Notes under the pieces: model-generated
The model's database searches: none
What the model saw: the letters and a program-made list of their open reading frames with translations, nothing else
What the model was told of the DNA's origin: nothing
Shown: positions 43,801 through 52,737 of the stretch, piece after piece
Numbering within the stretch: the stretch's first letter is position 1
How the letters are laid out: the number at the start of each line of letters is the position of its first letter
Assembly: GCA_947495425.1 (NCBI GenBank)
Contig: CANLYR010000003.1
Location: 62,001 to 126,000, forward strand
Direction: 5' to 3'
Source of the DNA: an uncultured Aquimarina sp.
GTDB lineage: Bacteria; Bacteroidota; Bacteroidia; Flavobacteriales; Flavobacteriaceae
Length of the DNA: 64,000 nt
Translations under genes and position numbers: made by a program

Positions 43801-44274
43801 ATGAAGAAAAAATTGTTACGTATAGGTATCACTGTGTTGATATGCTTGTTAGTCGGGTTTTTGAGTAGCATTGCTACTCAAACTTCTATAGATACATGGT
43901 ATACTTCATTAAACAAGCCTTTTTTTACTCCACCCAACTGGATTTTTGCACCTGTTTGGATCATTATATATCTAATGATGGGTATCGCGGCAGGAATTGT
44001 ATGGAGTAGAGGTCTTTATCATAAATGGGTAAAAACTGCGTTATATCACTTTGGATTTCAATTGTTATTAAATGCTGCATGGTCTATATTTTTCTTTGGA
44101 TTACAAAATCCATTCATTGCATTATTGGATATAATAGCCCTATTGATCCTTTTGTTGTTTACCTTTAAGAGGTTTAAAGTCGTAAACACAACTGCCGCTT
44201 ACCTACTTATCCCTTATATTGCCTGGGTTGCATTTGCAACTGCTTTAAATTTTGGCATATGGCAATTAAATTAA
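43801..44274 (+). CDS. tspO: TspO/MBR-family membrane protein
   Basis: The 157-residue protein has five membrane helices. The family's signature loop is present as WYTSLNKPFFTPPNWIFAPVW after helix 1, with AAWSIFFFGLQNP in helix 3-4 and AYLLIPYIAWVAFATALNF in helix 5. TspO proteins bind tetrapyrroles and sterol-like ligands and modulate stress responses. The ATG at 43801 is preferred over a TTG three bases upstream. The TetR gene begins 26 bp after its stop, so the pair is probably co-transcribed. Confidence 0.88.
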   Translation: MKKKLLRIGITVLICLLVGFLSSIATQTSIDTWYTSLNKPFFTPPNWIFAPVWIIIYLMMGIAAGIVWSRGLYHKWVKTALYHFGFQLLLNAAWSIFFFGLQNPFIALLDIIALLILLLFTFKRFKVVNTTAAYLLIPYIAWVAFATALNFGIWQLN

Positions 44275-44300
44275 ATCAAGAATAAGGAATATTATTTTTT

Positions 44301-44870
44301 ATGAGTAAAAAAGCAATAGTCTTACAGACTACTCTAGAGTTAATAACTAAACAAGGCATCGGGGCTACTTCTCTTTCGCAAATTATCAAAGAATCAGGTG
44401 TGGCTAATGGTACGGTTTATCATCATTTTAAAAACAAAGAAGAGATTATAACTGAATTATATTTAATGCTTACTCAGGATTTTGGAACTGTAGTCATGCG
44501 AAATATTCCTGAAGATGATATCAAAAAACAATTCACGGTCATGTGGCTTAATCTATTTTACTATTTTGTCAATAATCCCATAGCTTTTATTTTTTCTGAA
44601 CAGATTGCCCGTTCTCCAGAAATTCCGCAATCCCTTAAAGATCAAGCCAGAGAATATTATAATGACATTGAGCAATTTTTTAAAGATGGCATACGCCAAA
44701 AAGTTTTCAAATCATACAATACATTGGTGATGGAAGAATTATTCTTTGGAAATGTTGTATCGCTAGTAAAGATTCATGAAAATGAGACTGTAAAATTGCA
44801 GGAAAAGCATATTAATCAAGCCATTGAAATTTCATGGAGAGGCTTTTTAAAAGATCAAACGATCATTTGA
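44301..44870 (+). CDS. TetR/AcrR-family transcriptional regulator
   Basis: The 189-residue protein has an N-terminal TetR helix-turn-helix at residues 5-50 (AIVLQTTLELITKQGIGATSLSQII and SGVANGTVYHHFKNKEEI). The remainder is an all-helical ligand-binding and dimer domain (NIPEDDIKKQFTVMW...). It lies directly after tspO and may autoregulate that operon (inference). The ligand is unknown. It faces the NTF2-like gene tail-to-tail over a structured 140-bp spacer. Confidence 0.85.
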   Translation: MSKKAIVLQTTLELITKQGIGATSLSQIIKESGVANGTVYHHFKNKEEIITELYLMLTQDFGTVVMRNIPEDDIKKQFTVMWLNLFYYFVNNPIAFIFSEQIARSPEIPQSLKDQAREYYNDIEQFFKDGIRQKVFKSYNTLVMEELFFGNVVSLVKIHENETVKLQEKHINQAIEISWRGFLKDQTII

Positions 44871-44895
44871 AATATAAAACTAACATAAAAACTGC

Positions 44896-44986
44896 TAGTA
44901 TCTAGCCTTTTTATAGGACGCATAGTTTCCTCTTCCTTGGGAAGAGGAAACCTCAAAAGCAGTGTTTTACGGCTAGTTGTATACTA
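44896..44986. other. Nested hairpin element between convergent genes
   Basis: Outer arms TAGTATCTAGCC (44896-44907) and GGCTAG plus ATACTA (44971-44976, 44981-44986) pair with a 4-nt bulge. Inside is a separate 12-bp hairpin, GTTTCCTCTTCC (44925-44936) with GGAAGAGGAAAC (44940-44951). Neither is followed by a T-run, so a simple terminator is not an ideal fit. Confidence 0.5.
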
Positions 44987-45011
44987 ATTAGACCCCTGCG
45001 TCGAACTTCCG

Positions 45012-45800
45012 TTAATTAAATACGATATTCACGCATGAATCTTTATACAAATCTTTTAATACAATTTCAACAGCTTTTCTAGCGTCTTGTGCTTTTCCGA
45101 TCTGACTTCCTTTAAAACTTAGTTTACCACTATCTTTACTCCAGTAGAACTCATTTTTATTAGATTTCACAATACGTTTATTGTCTTTGGTTGTGATTTG
45201 AAAAGCATCAAACTCCTGACTATATTCTAATCCAGATGGAAAATATATTTCGGTTACAAATTTTGTAGAACCTTTTCCGTATACATAACAAACACACTCA
45301 CCAATATCTTTTGCTTCAGAAACTCGTACCATATTCTTTTGCACAATTTTCCATCCATCATTAGATTTAATCGCAACTACATCCATAAGCATAGTTCCTT
45401 TCTCTGCGATCTTTTTATCTATATAAGACTCAAAATTAATTACTGCAGAAATTGTACCTGCTCTTTCTTTTTGAGATTGAAAAACAACTTTATCCAATAT
45501 AAGTTTGAATTTGTAATTATTATCATCAATAATATCATCAAGTTGAGAAGAAATATCTTTTTTATCATAATTTTTTCTCACTAGAGCTCCAGATAAATTG
45601 ACATACACAGTGTTACCGCTATACTTTTCATCAAATAGCCCTAACAGGTCTGCTTTTTGAGTATCGCGAGTCAAAGTATTCATTTTATCAATATATTCTA
45701 CCAAAAGTTTTTTAATAGGCTCATTATCAGCATTGGCATACCCATTTTGTAAACCGCTGAATACAAACACAAAAAGGAGAAGAGAAGTAATTTTTTTCAT
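45012..45800 (-). CDS. Secreted protein with NTF2/SnoaL-like fold
   Basis: The product is about 262 residues with a signal peptide (MKKITSLLLFVFVFSGLQNGYA). The N-terminal half has the alternating pattern of an NTF2-like domain (LVEYIDKMNTLTRDTQKADLLGLFDEKYSG, TISAVINFESYIDKKIAEKGTMLMDVVAIKSNDGWKIV). The second half is a beta-rich domain ending DSCVNIVFN. I do not recognise the whole. ATG 45800 is preferred to 45806. The function is unknown; two-domain exported proteins of this kind are typical of the Flavobacteriaceae. Confidence 0.65.
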   Translation of the reverse strand: MKKITSLLLFVFVFSGLQNGYANADNEPIKKLLVEYIDKMNTLTRDTQKADLLGLFDEKYSGNTVYVNLSGALVRKNYDKKDISSQLDDIIDDNNYKFKLILDKVVFQSQKERAGTISAVINFESYIDKKIAEKGTMLMDVVAIKSNDGWKIVQKNMVRVSEAKDIGECVCYVYGKGSTKFVTEIYFPSGLEYSQEFDAFQITTKDNKRIVKSNKNEFYWSKDSGKLSFKGSQIGKAQDARKAVEIVLKDLYKDSCVNIVFN

Positions 45801-45879
45801 AGTCATTAGGAGTGTTAATTAAACTCAATTAATATACGAAAAATTATACAGAACAACTAATCTAGATATCGTGTCAAAA

Positions 45880-46431
45880 TCACGAATTACTCAATTCTAG
45901 CAATTTGATTATTGTCTTAAAATTTCTGGTCGTCGCGTTACAGCCTAGTTTTTTTTCAAAAAAATTATTGTTAAGTTTAGTCTTTCCGTAGCCATTAGCA
46001 GCAAAAAAATATACTACATTTGGTGTTATTTTAAACTCCTCTTTTCCATAGTTATCAGACTCGAGTGTTTTTATTGCCTCAGGATCCGGGGCTGATGCTA
46101 AAAGCGTAAAATACATCTTTGTGTCTTCAATTTCTCCTTGTTCAATACGTTCATTAAACGGGTTGTCTTGATGAATAGTTGTGACTATTTCAGAGGTAAG
46201 TATAAGTACAGGGACATCAAATCCAAACTGCTTTAAAATTTCTTTTTTTATGATATCACGCTGTATTTCAGTTTCTTTTTTATCGCTTTTAAAAATAACA
46301 TTCCCGCTTTGGATATAGGTAGAAACCGATGTAAAACCTAGATTTTCAAACATCAATTTGAGGTCTGCCATTTTGATCTTTTTCTGACCACTTACATTAA
46401 TCCCCCGTAGTAAAGCAATATATGTTTTCAT
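45880..46431 (-). CDS. DUF1697-family protein
   Basis: The 183-residue protein begins MKTYIALLRGINVSGQKKIKMADL, the hallmark of DUF1697, followed by TSVSTYIQSGNVIFKS and VPVLILTSEI. Near the C-terminus VYFFAANGYGKTKLNNNFFEKKLGCNATTRNFKTI matches the family end. It is a cytoplasmic protein of unknown function with one or two ferredoxin-like domains. It lies 30 bp past the start of the FAD oxidoreductase on the same strand. Confidence 0.88.
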   Translation of the reverse strand: MKTYIALLRGINVSGQKKIKMADLKLMFENLGFTSVSTYIQSGNVIFKSDKKETEIQRDIIKKEILKQFGFDVPVLILTSEIVTTIHQDNPFNERIEQGEIEDTKMYFTLLASAPDPEAIKTLESDNYGKEEFKITPNVVYFFAANGYGKTKLNNNFFEKKLGCNATTRNFKTIIKLLELSNS

Positions 46432-46461
46432 TGTTTTGCTGTATTTAATGGTTTCGAAAAC

Positions 46462-47676
46462 TTAATCTGATAGTATCGCCTTTGCTGCCATAAAAGCACC
46501 AGTCCATGCATTCTGAAAATTGAATCCTCCTGTAATTGCATCGATATTTAATACCTCACCAGCAAAATATAAATTTTTGTGTTTCTTACTTTCAAACGTT
46601 TTAAAATTAACCATCTTCAAATCTACACCACCAGCGGTTACAAATTCTTCTTTGAAAGTGCTTTTGCCTTTTACCAAAAATAAGCCCTGAGTTAGCTCTT
46701 CAGAAAGTTTTTTAAGCTGAAGTTTATTTACATCTGCCCAGCGTGTATCATTCTGTATTCCAGAAGCGAGTACTAAGCTTTTCCAGAGTCTTTTGGGTAA
46801 ATCAAACTGTGCATAGGTAATCACCTGCTGTTTTGGACTATTATTTTTTAATTCTTTAAGGGCTTCTAGCGCATCTTGCTGCGAATTGTATTGAAGCCAA
46901 TTAACACGTATTTCAAAATTATATTCAAATGCATTCAGTTCTATCGCACCCCAAGCTGAAAGTTTTAAAATGGCAGGGCCACTCATCCCCCAATGTGTAA
47001 TCAGTACGGGGCCCTCACTAGATAGTTTAGAGTTCTTAACTTGTATTGTAGCATTAGTCACTAACCCTGGTAAGTCTTTAATTCTAGAATCTTTGATATT
47101 AAAAGTAAATAACGATGGAACAGCTTCTATTATTTGATGATCCATATGTTGAAGGAGCTTCCATATTTTGGGATTGCTCCCTGTTGCGATCATTAATTTT
47201 GTAGTGCTAAAATCACCCTGACTGCTCTCAATCTCCCATCGATCATTTTTTTTGTAAAAACTCTTGACCGAGTGATTCGTTAGCACATTAACACCAAGGC
47301 GTTTACTTTCTGACATAAAACAATCAATAATCGTTTCTGAAGAGTTTGAAACCGGAAATATTCTACCATCGTCTTCTATTTTGAGTGCTACCCCACGACG
47401 ATCAAACCAATCCATGGTATCACCTGTCATAAACCTATGAAAAGGACCTTTGAGCTCTTTTTCTCCTCGAGGATAATTCTTAGCCAACTCATTAGGTATA
47501 AATTCGGCATGGGTAACATTGCAACGACCACCACCAGAAACACGAACCTTTGATAAGACTTCTTTTCCTCTTTCTAGAATAGCAATCCTTAACTTTGGAT
47601 CATTTTCTGCAACATTGATCGCCGTAAAAAATCCAGCAGCTCCACCACCAACAATTATTAGATCATAATTCATCAT
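46462..47676 (-). CDS. HI0933/BaiN-like flavoprotein (NAD(P)/FAD oxidoreductase)
   Basis: The 404-residue protein has a GGGAAGFFTAINVAE FAD motif at the N-terminus and the family-specific segments LSKVRVSGGGRCNVTH, FPVSNSSETIIDCF, TLLITHWGMSGPAILKLSAWGA-like, TAGGVDL and ITGGFNFQNAWTGAFMAA. This is the HI0933-type flavoprotein family, which includes the bile-acid reductase BaiN. Its substrate is unknown. The start overlaps the GDPD stop by four bases (or one base if the second ATG at 47673 is used), so the two genes are translationally coupled. Confidence 0.85.
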   Translation of the reverse strand: MMNYDLIIVGGGAAGFFTAINVAENDPKLRIAILERGKEVLSKVRVSGGGRCNVTHAEFIPNELAKNYPRGEKELKGPFHRFMTGDTMDWFDRRGVALKIEDDGRIFPVSNSSETIIDCFMSESKRLGVNVLTNHSVKSFYKKNDRWEIESSQGDFSTTKLMIATGSNPKIWKLLQHMDHQIIEAVPSLFTFNIKDSRIKDLPGLVTNATIQVKNSKLSSEGPVLITHWGMSGPAILKLSAWGAIELNAFEYNFEIRVNWLQYNSQQDALEALKELKNNSPKQQVITYAQFDLPKRLWKSLVLASGIQNDTRWADVNKLQLKKLSEELTQGLFLVKGKSTFKEEFVTAGGVDLKMVNFKTFESKKHKNLYFAGEVLNIDAITGGFNFQNAWTGAFMAAKAILSD

Positions 47677-48350
47677 ACAAAATTCGGAAAATCTGTGATA
47701 ATACCGTCAACATTCCATGATTTTGATTGGTTAATCAACGTTTTAGTATTAACTGTCCACACATAAATGTGATACCCTTGATCTTTTGCCGTATCGGTCT
47801 CTTTTTTTGTTAATGTTGCGATTGGGGGATGTATAGAATAAGCCTCGAGTTCTTTGGCTACAGATAAAGCGCTGGTAATATTTTCTTCAGACAATACCCC
47901 TAACTTAAATTTTGAGGTCTTCGCTTTTATGGTATACAATTGCGAGTGATCAAAGCTAGAGAGTATAAAATCATCCTCTACCCAATCTGTACTTTCAATA
48001 TATGCTTCAAGCAATTTCATAACAGGAATAGCAGTTTCTTTTCCTTTAAGCTCTATATTCAACTCACATCTGGCATTAATTAGATGCAACACCTCAATTA
48101 AAGTAGGAATTGCATATCCTTCTATAGTTGAAAATTCTTGAAGCTCTTTTAGTGTATAGTTTGCTACCTCTCCTTTACCATTAGTAGTTCGATCTAGCGT
48201 TGTATCATGAATGACAATTAATTCTCCAGATTTACAACAATGCACATCGATTTCAATACCATCTACGTTATATTGTAGCGCTTCTGTGATAGATTCTAGT
48301 GTATTCTCGGCTACTAACCCCGCAGCTCCACGATGTCCAAATATTTTCAT
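47673..48350 (-). CDS. Glycerophosphodiester phosphodiesterase
   Basis: The 225-residue protein opens MKIFGHRGAAGLVAENTLES, the GDPD catalytic motif HRG, followed by DGIEIDVHCCKSGELIVIHDTTLDRTTNGKGEV with catalytic E, D and H. It is of the cytoplasmic UgpQ size with no signal peptide. It hydrolyses glycerophosphodiesters to glycerol-3-phosphate and an alcohol. It is the first gene of a coupled pair with the HI0933-type flavoprotein. The upstream gap holds the GGTTC/GAACC cluster. Confidence 0.88.
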   Translation of the reverse strand: MKIFGHRGAAGLVAENTLESITEALQYNVDGIEIDVHCCKSGELIVIHDTTLDRTTNGKGEVANYTLKELQEFSTIEGYAIPTLIEVLHLINARCELNIELKGKETAIPVMKLLEAYIESTDWVEDDFILSSFDHSQLYTIKAKTSKFKLGVLSEENITSALSVAKELEAYSIHPPIATLTKKETDTAKDQGYHIYVWTVNTKTLINQSKSWNVDGIITDFPNFV

Positions 48351-48447
48351 GGTTGTCGTTTTCAGTTATTTACTATTCTTAAGTGGTTTAGACCCTTTCT
48401 GATATATTTTAGACTGCCCTATGGGTAATACATTACTGTTTTTAGCT

Positions 48448-48691
48448 GGTTCTAGGGTATTTCTAACCTATTGCTTACTGTATCGAAAAATTACTATGCC
48501 GATTCGAATAGGTTCTGAACCCTTTATAATGAGTAATGAACCTCTTTTAGACGATAAATTACCTATACAAACCACTTACACAACCGGTTCAAACAGGTAT
48601 AGAACCTCTTATAAATAGTATTGGATAGGTTCGAATGAATAAGAGACCACCCTGAAGGGGTTTCGAACCTGGTTAGGGGTGGTTCTGAACC
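48448..48691. repeat. Cluster of GGTTC/GAACC words in the GDPD-gcdH gap
   Basis: The 357-bp gap 48351-48707 carries at least nine GGTTC or GAACC pentamers: 48448, 48511, 48517, 48538, 48586, 48602, 48628, 48665, 48681 and 48687. The last two close a 10-bp stem (48676-48685 with 48687-48696). About 0.5 would be expected by chance in this length. The ORF here (48421-48618) is not convincing. Confidence 0.55.
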
Positions 48692-48707
48692 ACCCCCCTA
48701 TTTAGGT

Positions 48708-49886
48708 TTATTTAAATGCCGAAAAACCAGTAATATCCATACCCGTGATTAACAGATGTATGTCATGAGTGCCTTCATAAGTAATTACACTCTCGAGATT
48801 CATCATATGTCTCATGATACTATACTCTCCTGTAATTCCCATACCTCCAAGTATCTGTCTTGCTTCTCTGGCTATTTTTATAGCCATATCTACATTATTT
48901 CGCTTTGCCATAGAGATTTGAGCAGTTGTCGCTTTGCCTTCATTACGCAATACACCTAATCGCCAGGCTAATAATTGTGCTTTGGTGATTTCTGTAATCA
49001 TCTCAGCTAGTTTCTTTTGCTGTAGTTGGGTAGCACCTATAGGTTTATCAAACTGGACACGCTCCTTGGCATATCTCAAGGCGGTATCATAACAATCCAT
49101 TGCCGCACCGATAGCTCCCCATGCAATACCATATCGAGCAGAATCAAGACACCCCAAAGGCGCTCCTAATCCACTTTTATTAGGTAACAGATTTTCTTTT
49201 GGAACCTTTACATTATCGAAAATTAACTCTCCTGTGGCTGACGCCCGTAGGGACCATTTATTATGAGTTTCTGGAGTCGAAAATCCTTCCATACCACGTT
49301 CTACAACAAGTCCATGAATTCTACCTTCTTCATTTTTGGCCCAAACCACTGCTATATCAGCAAAAGGGGCGTTAGAAATCCATAATTTTGCTCCGTTTAG
49401 CAAATAATGATCTCCTTTGTCTTTAAAGTTAGTAGTCATACCCCCTGGATTGGAGCCGTGATCAGGCTCTGTAAGACCAAAGCATCCCATAAATTCACCA
49501 GAGGCCAATTTTGGCAAGTATTTTTTTCGTTGTGCTTCGTTTCCATATTTCCAAATAGGATACATTACCAAAGAAGACTGTACAGAAGATGTAGAGCGCA
49601 CTCCAGAGTCTCCTCGTTCGATCTCTTGCATGATTAATCCATAACTGATCTGATCTAATCCTGCTCCACCGTATTCTTCGGGTATGTAGGGACCAAAAGC
49701 ACCAATTTCTGCTAAGCCCTTGATAATTTGTTCAGGAAACGCAGCCCGCTGGGCATACTCTTCTATAATAGGAGACACATCTCGCTTTACCCAACTACGA
49801 GCAGCATCTCGAACTAGCTTATGCTCGTCTGTAAGTAATTCATCTATATCATAATAATCGGGAGCTTCAAAAAGATCGGGCTTCAT
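48708..49886 (-). CDS. gcdH: Acyl-CoA dehydrogenase, glutaryl-CoA dehydrogenase type
   Basis: The 392-residue protein has the acyl-CoA dehydrogenase fold with GCFGLTEPDHGSNPGGM, NGAKLWISNAPFADIAVVWA, LRASATGELIFDNV and the C-terminal RQILGGMGITGEYSIMRHMMNLE and YEGTHDIHLLITG. The base glutamate is in the YEGTHDIH segment. TEPDHGSNPGG and ARYGIAWGAIGAAM are typical of glutaryl-CoA dehydrogenases, which oxidise and decarboxylate glutaryl-CoA to crotonyl-CoA in lysine and tryptophan breakdown. It stands alone as a single gene. Confidence 0.82.
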   Translation of the reverse strand: MKPDLFEAPDYYDIDELLTDEHKLVRDAARSWVKRDVSPIIEEYAQRAAFPEQIIKGLAEIGAFGPYIPEEYGGAGLDQISYGLIMQEIERGDSGVRSTSSVQSSLVMYPIWKYGNEAQRKKYLPKLASGEFMGCFGLTEPDHGSNPGGMTTNFKDKGDHYLLNGAKLWISNAPFADIAVVWAKNEEGRIHGLVVERGMEGFSTPETHNKWSLRASATGELIFDNVKVPKENLLPNKSGLGAPLGCLDSARYGIAWGAIGAAMDCYDTALRYAKERVQFDKPIGATQLQQKKLAEMITEITKAQLLAWRLGVLRNEGKATTAQISMAKRNNVDMAIKIAREARQILGGMGITGEYSIMRHMMNLESVITYEGTHDIHLLITGMDITGFSAFK

Positions 49887-50413
49887 TGGGCAGTATATTT
49901 ATATTATAGTTTAGAGATGATGTAAACTTGCTTCAACTTGATAAAAATTGTTGTTTTTCACATGAATTAAAGACGTTTACCTCTCTTTTATTCTAAAATA
50001 GTACATAACAAATGTAATTAATGCAAAAAGAGCAAGCAATTTTTTTCACATCTTTAAAATCTTTGATACTATTAAATCTTTCAAAAATCACTTTGTATTG
50101 AAATGGCACACTAAAAGTATATTGTTTGATACATTCTGTGATAAAAAAATTCTTGAAACTGACTATCCTTGAGGCAGAGCCATCGGAGAATTTTTTAGAT
50201 TAAATCTCTTATTCCGTGTACAAATTCCGCAGGTCAATACCTCTTTCTACACAAATAAGAATTCTTTAACATTTATAATAACAGCAATCAAAAACAATTT
50301 AACTCAATGATTATCAATTATTTAAATAAAAATCACAACACCATTATTTCCTCTGGCATAATTATTCTAGTGTTGGTAGTATAACAAAATGTAAATCTTT
50401 AAAAAGAAATAAA
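49887..50413. other. Long AT-rich gap upstream of a small secreted protein
   Basis: I find no gene in these 527 bp. A short less AT-rich patch near 50165-50195 (TTGAGGCAGAGCCATCGGAG) stands out, but I cannot assign it. No clear hairpin or promoter match was found. Confidence 0.35.
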
Positions 50414-50725
50414 ATGAAAAATTTATTTGTATTACCAGTATTAGCTTTCGGATTATTAATAGGAACACAAGGGATCAATGCTCAAGAGCTAGCTTCTAAC
50501 GATGCAACGGAAATTGCTACACCTGTTCAGGATAAATATATTGATTTGGCTGTAGAAAATTTACCTCAAAAAGTAATTGATGCTGTTGCCAAAGATTTTG
50601 CAGGTGCTACCATTGAGAAAGCAGGAGCAAAAGAAGATGCATCAGAATTCATGTTGGTATTAAAGCAGGGAGAAAAAACTATGGAAGTTTTTTGTGATGC
50701 CGATGGAAATTGGGTTACAAAGTAA
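50414..50725 (+). CDS. Small secreted PepSY-like protein
   Basis: The 103-residue protein has a signal peptide ending GINAQ. The mature part has LPQKVIDAVAKDFAGATIEKAGAKED, EFMLVLKQGEKTMEVFCDADGNWV, the alternating helix-strand pattern of PepSY-like / BLIP-like domains common in Bacteroidota. Such proteins lie in the periplasm and inhibit or chaperone partners, but the role is unproven. A strong terminator follows, and the trmN gene faces it tail-to-tail. Confidence 0.7.
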   Translation: MKNLFVLPVLAFGLLIGTQGINAQELASNDATEIATPVQDKYIDLAVENLPQKVIDAVAKDFAGATIEKAGAKEDASEFMLVLKQGEKTMEVFCDADGNWVTK

Positions 50726-50795
50726 ATTTTGATAACAAGAAAGAGTTTTAATTTATAGGTGTATAAATTAAACTTTGTAGAGTGATTGAATTTGG

Positions 50796-50832
50796 AAAAG
50801 GAGGGTTTTGATGATAACCCTCCTTTTTTTGG
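50796..50832. terminator. Bidirectional terminator
   Basis: AAAAGGAGGGTT (50796-50807) pairs with AACCCTCCTTTT (50816-50827) around an 8-nt loop, with T-runs on both strands. It can serve both the PepSY-like gene and trmN. Confidence 0.8.
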
Positions 50833-50833
50833 G

Positions 50834-51547
50834 TTACATTTTCAGATAAAAATCCTTTGTAAGATTCATATACGCAACTGTATATTGGTGTCTGGATTTT
50901 TCTATAATAAGCTCATCAATTTTGCAGTCTACTTGATTAAAACTAAATAACAGCAAGCTCCTTTTAATGGCTGACGTTGGAGTTCCTTTTACCCGAGTAA
51001 TTATTTCGGGAAACAAATGTACTTGCGTTGCGATATCAATCATCCTTTGTTCTTCGCTATATGGAATTATTACTGCAAATTTTCCGTTTTTTGTTAATAA
51101 TCTTGAGACTCCGACTAATAAATGTTCAAAAGGAAGTGCATCCTCAAATCTAGCCATATCCCGCTTATTATCTGGAGTCTTATAATCTTCTGAATAGAAT
51201 GGGGGATTACTGATTATTAGGTCGTATTGATCATCAATTTCTGCAACAAATTCTTGAAAAGAAGCATGATAACAAAATAATCTATCTCCCCACATTGAAG
51301 CTTCAAAATTCTCAACTGTCTGTTCATAAGCATCAGCATCAATTTCTATGGCATCAATGATTTCGGCTTCAGAGCGTTGTGCAGCCATCAAAGCTAGTAC
51401 CCCAGTACCCGATCCTATATCCAAAATCGAATTGACAGAAGAATGAATAGGTGCCCATGCGCCTAATAACACTCCATCTGTACCTATTTTCATAGCGCAG
51501 CGGTCCTGATGAACGGTAAACTGTTTGAATTTGAAAGGTTTATTCAT
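50834..51547 (-). CDS. tRNA1(Val) adenine-37 N6-methyltransferase (TrmN6-like)
   Basis: The 237-residue protein is a class I SAM methyltransferase. It begins FKFKQFTVHQDRCAMKIGTDGVLLGAW, has motif I ILDIGSGTGVLALMAAQRS and the N6-adenine/glutamine catalytic motif ISNPPFYS. The GTDGVLLGAW start is specific to TrmN6 relatives. It modifies A37 of tRNA-Val in the model enzyme. It lies 49 bp after rimM on the same strand, so it is probably the last gene of the rpsP operon. Confidence 0.85.
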   Translation of the reverse strand: MNKPFKFKQFTVHQDRCAMKIGTDGVLLGAWAPIHSSVNSILDIGSGTGVLALMAAQRSEAEIIDAIEIDADAYEQTVENFEASMWGDRLFCYHASFQEFVAEIDDQYDLIISNPPFYSEDYKTPDNKRDMARFEDALPFEHLLVGVSRLLTKNGKFAVIIPYSEEQRMIDIATQVHLFPEIITRVKGTPTSAIKRSLLLFSFNQVDCKIDELIIEKSRHQYTVAYMNLTKDFYLKM

Positions 51548-51596
51548 TTAGAATAGTGAACAAAGATTTCAGCTTTTGCTGAAATGATATGAAAAA

Positions 51597-52121
51597 CTAG
51601 AGGTATAACTCGATCAATCCTTCTGGAGTGGTAACCTTCACAATTTTTGATGCTCTGTCAATAGTATCTATGAATTCATCATTCATGGGGATAAGAATCT
51701 CGATCCCATTGCGATCGATCTCGAATAATGCCTGAGCAGTCGTGTCATTAATAGAGGTAATTATGCCTACTTCACCAAATGTATGATCTACAATGGTAAA
51801 CCCTATAACTTCGTGATAATAAAATTGATTTCCTTCAAGTTTTGGTAATAGTGTGAGCGGAAGGTAAATTTCAGCTTTCATAAGATCATCTGCATCTTCT
51901 TCTGAATCAACATCCTCGAACTTTACCCTAAGTAAATCGCTTTTGTGCAGCGCGCACTTTTCAATAAAAAATGGAACCAGATTATTGTTATAATTAACAA
52001 AAACTGATTCCATTCTTAAATAACTTTCGGGTTCATCGGTATCTAATTTTATCAATACCTCTCCCTTAAAACTAAATTTACTTACGATTTTACCTAGATA
52101 GAAGCATTCTTCTTTCTTCAT
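51597..52121 (-). CDS. rimM: 16S rRNA-processing protein RimM
   Basis: The 174-residue protein begins CFYLGKIVSKFSFKGEVLIKL, the RimM N-terminal barrel motif, and has KFEDVDSEEDADDL and YYHEVIGFTIVD. The C-terminal PRC-like domain includes LIPMNDEFIDTIDRASKIVKV and ends PEGLIELYL. RimM binds S19 and helps mature the 30S head. It follows rpsP by 15 bp, the usual order in bacteria. Confidence 0.92.
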   Translation of the reverse strand: MKKEECFYLGKIVSKFSFKGEVLIKLDTDEPESYLRMESVFVNYNNNLVPFFIEKCALHKSDLLRVKFEDVDSEEDADDLMKAEIYLPLTLLPKLEGNQFYYHEVIGFTIVDHTFGEVGIITSINDTTAQALFEIDRNGIEILIPMNDEFIDTIDRASKIVKVTTPEGLIELYL

Positions 52122-52136
52122 CGTTTATAATTACAA

Positions 52137-52691
52137 CTATTCTTCTTCGTTGCTAGCTTCAGTAGTTACTTCTTCTGCTTCAGCTTCAGTAGTTACTTCT
52201 TCTGCTTCAGCTTCGGGAGCTTCTTCAACTACCTCTGCGTTTGCAGCAGCAGCCTCAGCTTCTCTTTTAGCATTCACTTCTCTTTCAGCCTCTAGAGCTT
52301 TCGCTTTAGCCGCAGCTTCAGCTTTTGCTAATTCATCTTTTTTAGCATCAACACTACCTTCTTTTTCTGATACCCAAGCTTCAAATTTTTCTGTAGCTTG
52401 TTCTTCAGTCAAAGCACCTTTCTTAACACCACCAGCAAGGTGATTCTTTAATAAGGCTCCTTTATAAGATAAGATAGCTCTTGCAGTATCGGTAGGTTGT
52501 GCACCATTCTGTAACCACTTCACTGCACCATCAACATCAAGGTCAATACCAGCTGGGTTTACATTAGGATTATACGTACCTAACTTTTCAAGAAATCTAC
52601 CGTCTCTTTTTGATCTAGCGTCTGCAGCTACGATCCAGTAAAAAGGCTTCCCTTTTTTACCATGTCTCTGTAATCTAATTTTAACAGGCAT
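52137..52691 (-). CDS. rpsP: 30S ribosomal protein S16 with long acidic C-terminal extension
   Basis: The first 80 residues are S16 ([57 protein letters not shown]). S16 is normally 80-90 residues, whereas this one is 184. The extra 100 residues are rich in Ala, Glu and Lys and end in a direct repeat of EAEEVTTEA. Extensions of this kind occur in Bacteroidota, so it is not a misread. At DNA level two 27-bp units are identical (52156-52182 and 52183-52209). Confidence 0.93.
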   Translation of the reverse strand: MPVKIRLQRHGKKGKPFYWIVAADARSKRDGRFLEKLGTYNPNVNPAGIDLDVDGAVKWLQNGAQPTDTARAILSYKGALLKNHLAGGVKKGALTEEQATEKFEAWVSEKEGSVDAKKDELAKAEAAAKAKALEAEREVNAKREAEAAAANAEVVEEAPEAEAEEVTTEAEAEEVTTEASNEEE

Positions 52692-52737
52692 AAAAAATTA
52701 ATTTTTGGGTACACGACCCTATTCATAATTAAGGGCG

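Noticed and set aside
44925..44951. Inner hairpin considered as a simple terminator
   Set aside because: No T-run follows on either strand, and it sits inside a larger pairing.
48421..48618. 65-codon plus-strand frame in the gcdH-GDPD gap
   Set aside because: The encoded protein is irregular, has no family features, and coincides with the repeated GGTTC/GAACC words, which explain its unusual composition.
50165..50195. Less AT-rich patch TTGAGGCAGAGCCATCGGAG considered as an insertion-sequence remnant
   Set aside because: No inverted ends, transposase fragment or target duplication can be seen around it.
52156..52209. Tandem repeat considered as a CRISPR-like array
   Set aside because: The units are directly adjacent without spacers, are inside a coding frame and encode a repeated peptide.
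52150..52443. 97-codon plus-strand frame
   Set aside because: It is the antisense reading of the repetitive Ala/Glu tail of S16, giving a Ser/Ala-only protein.
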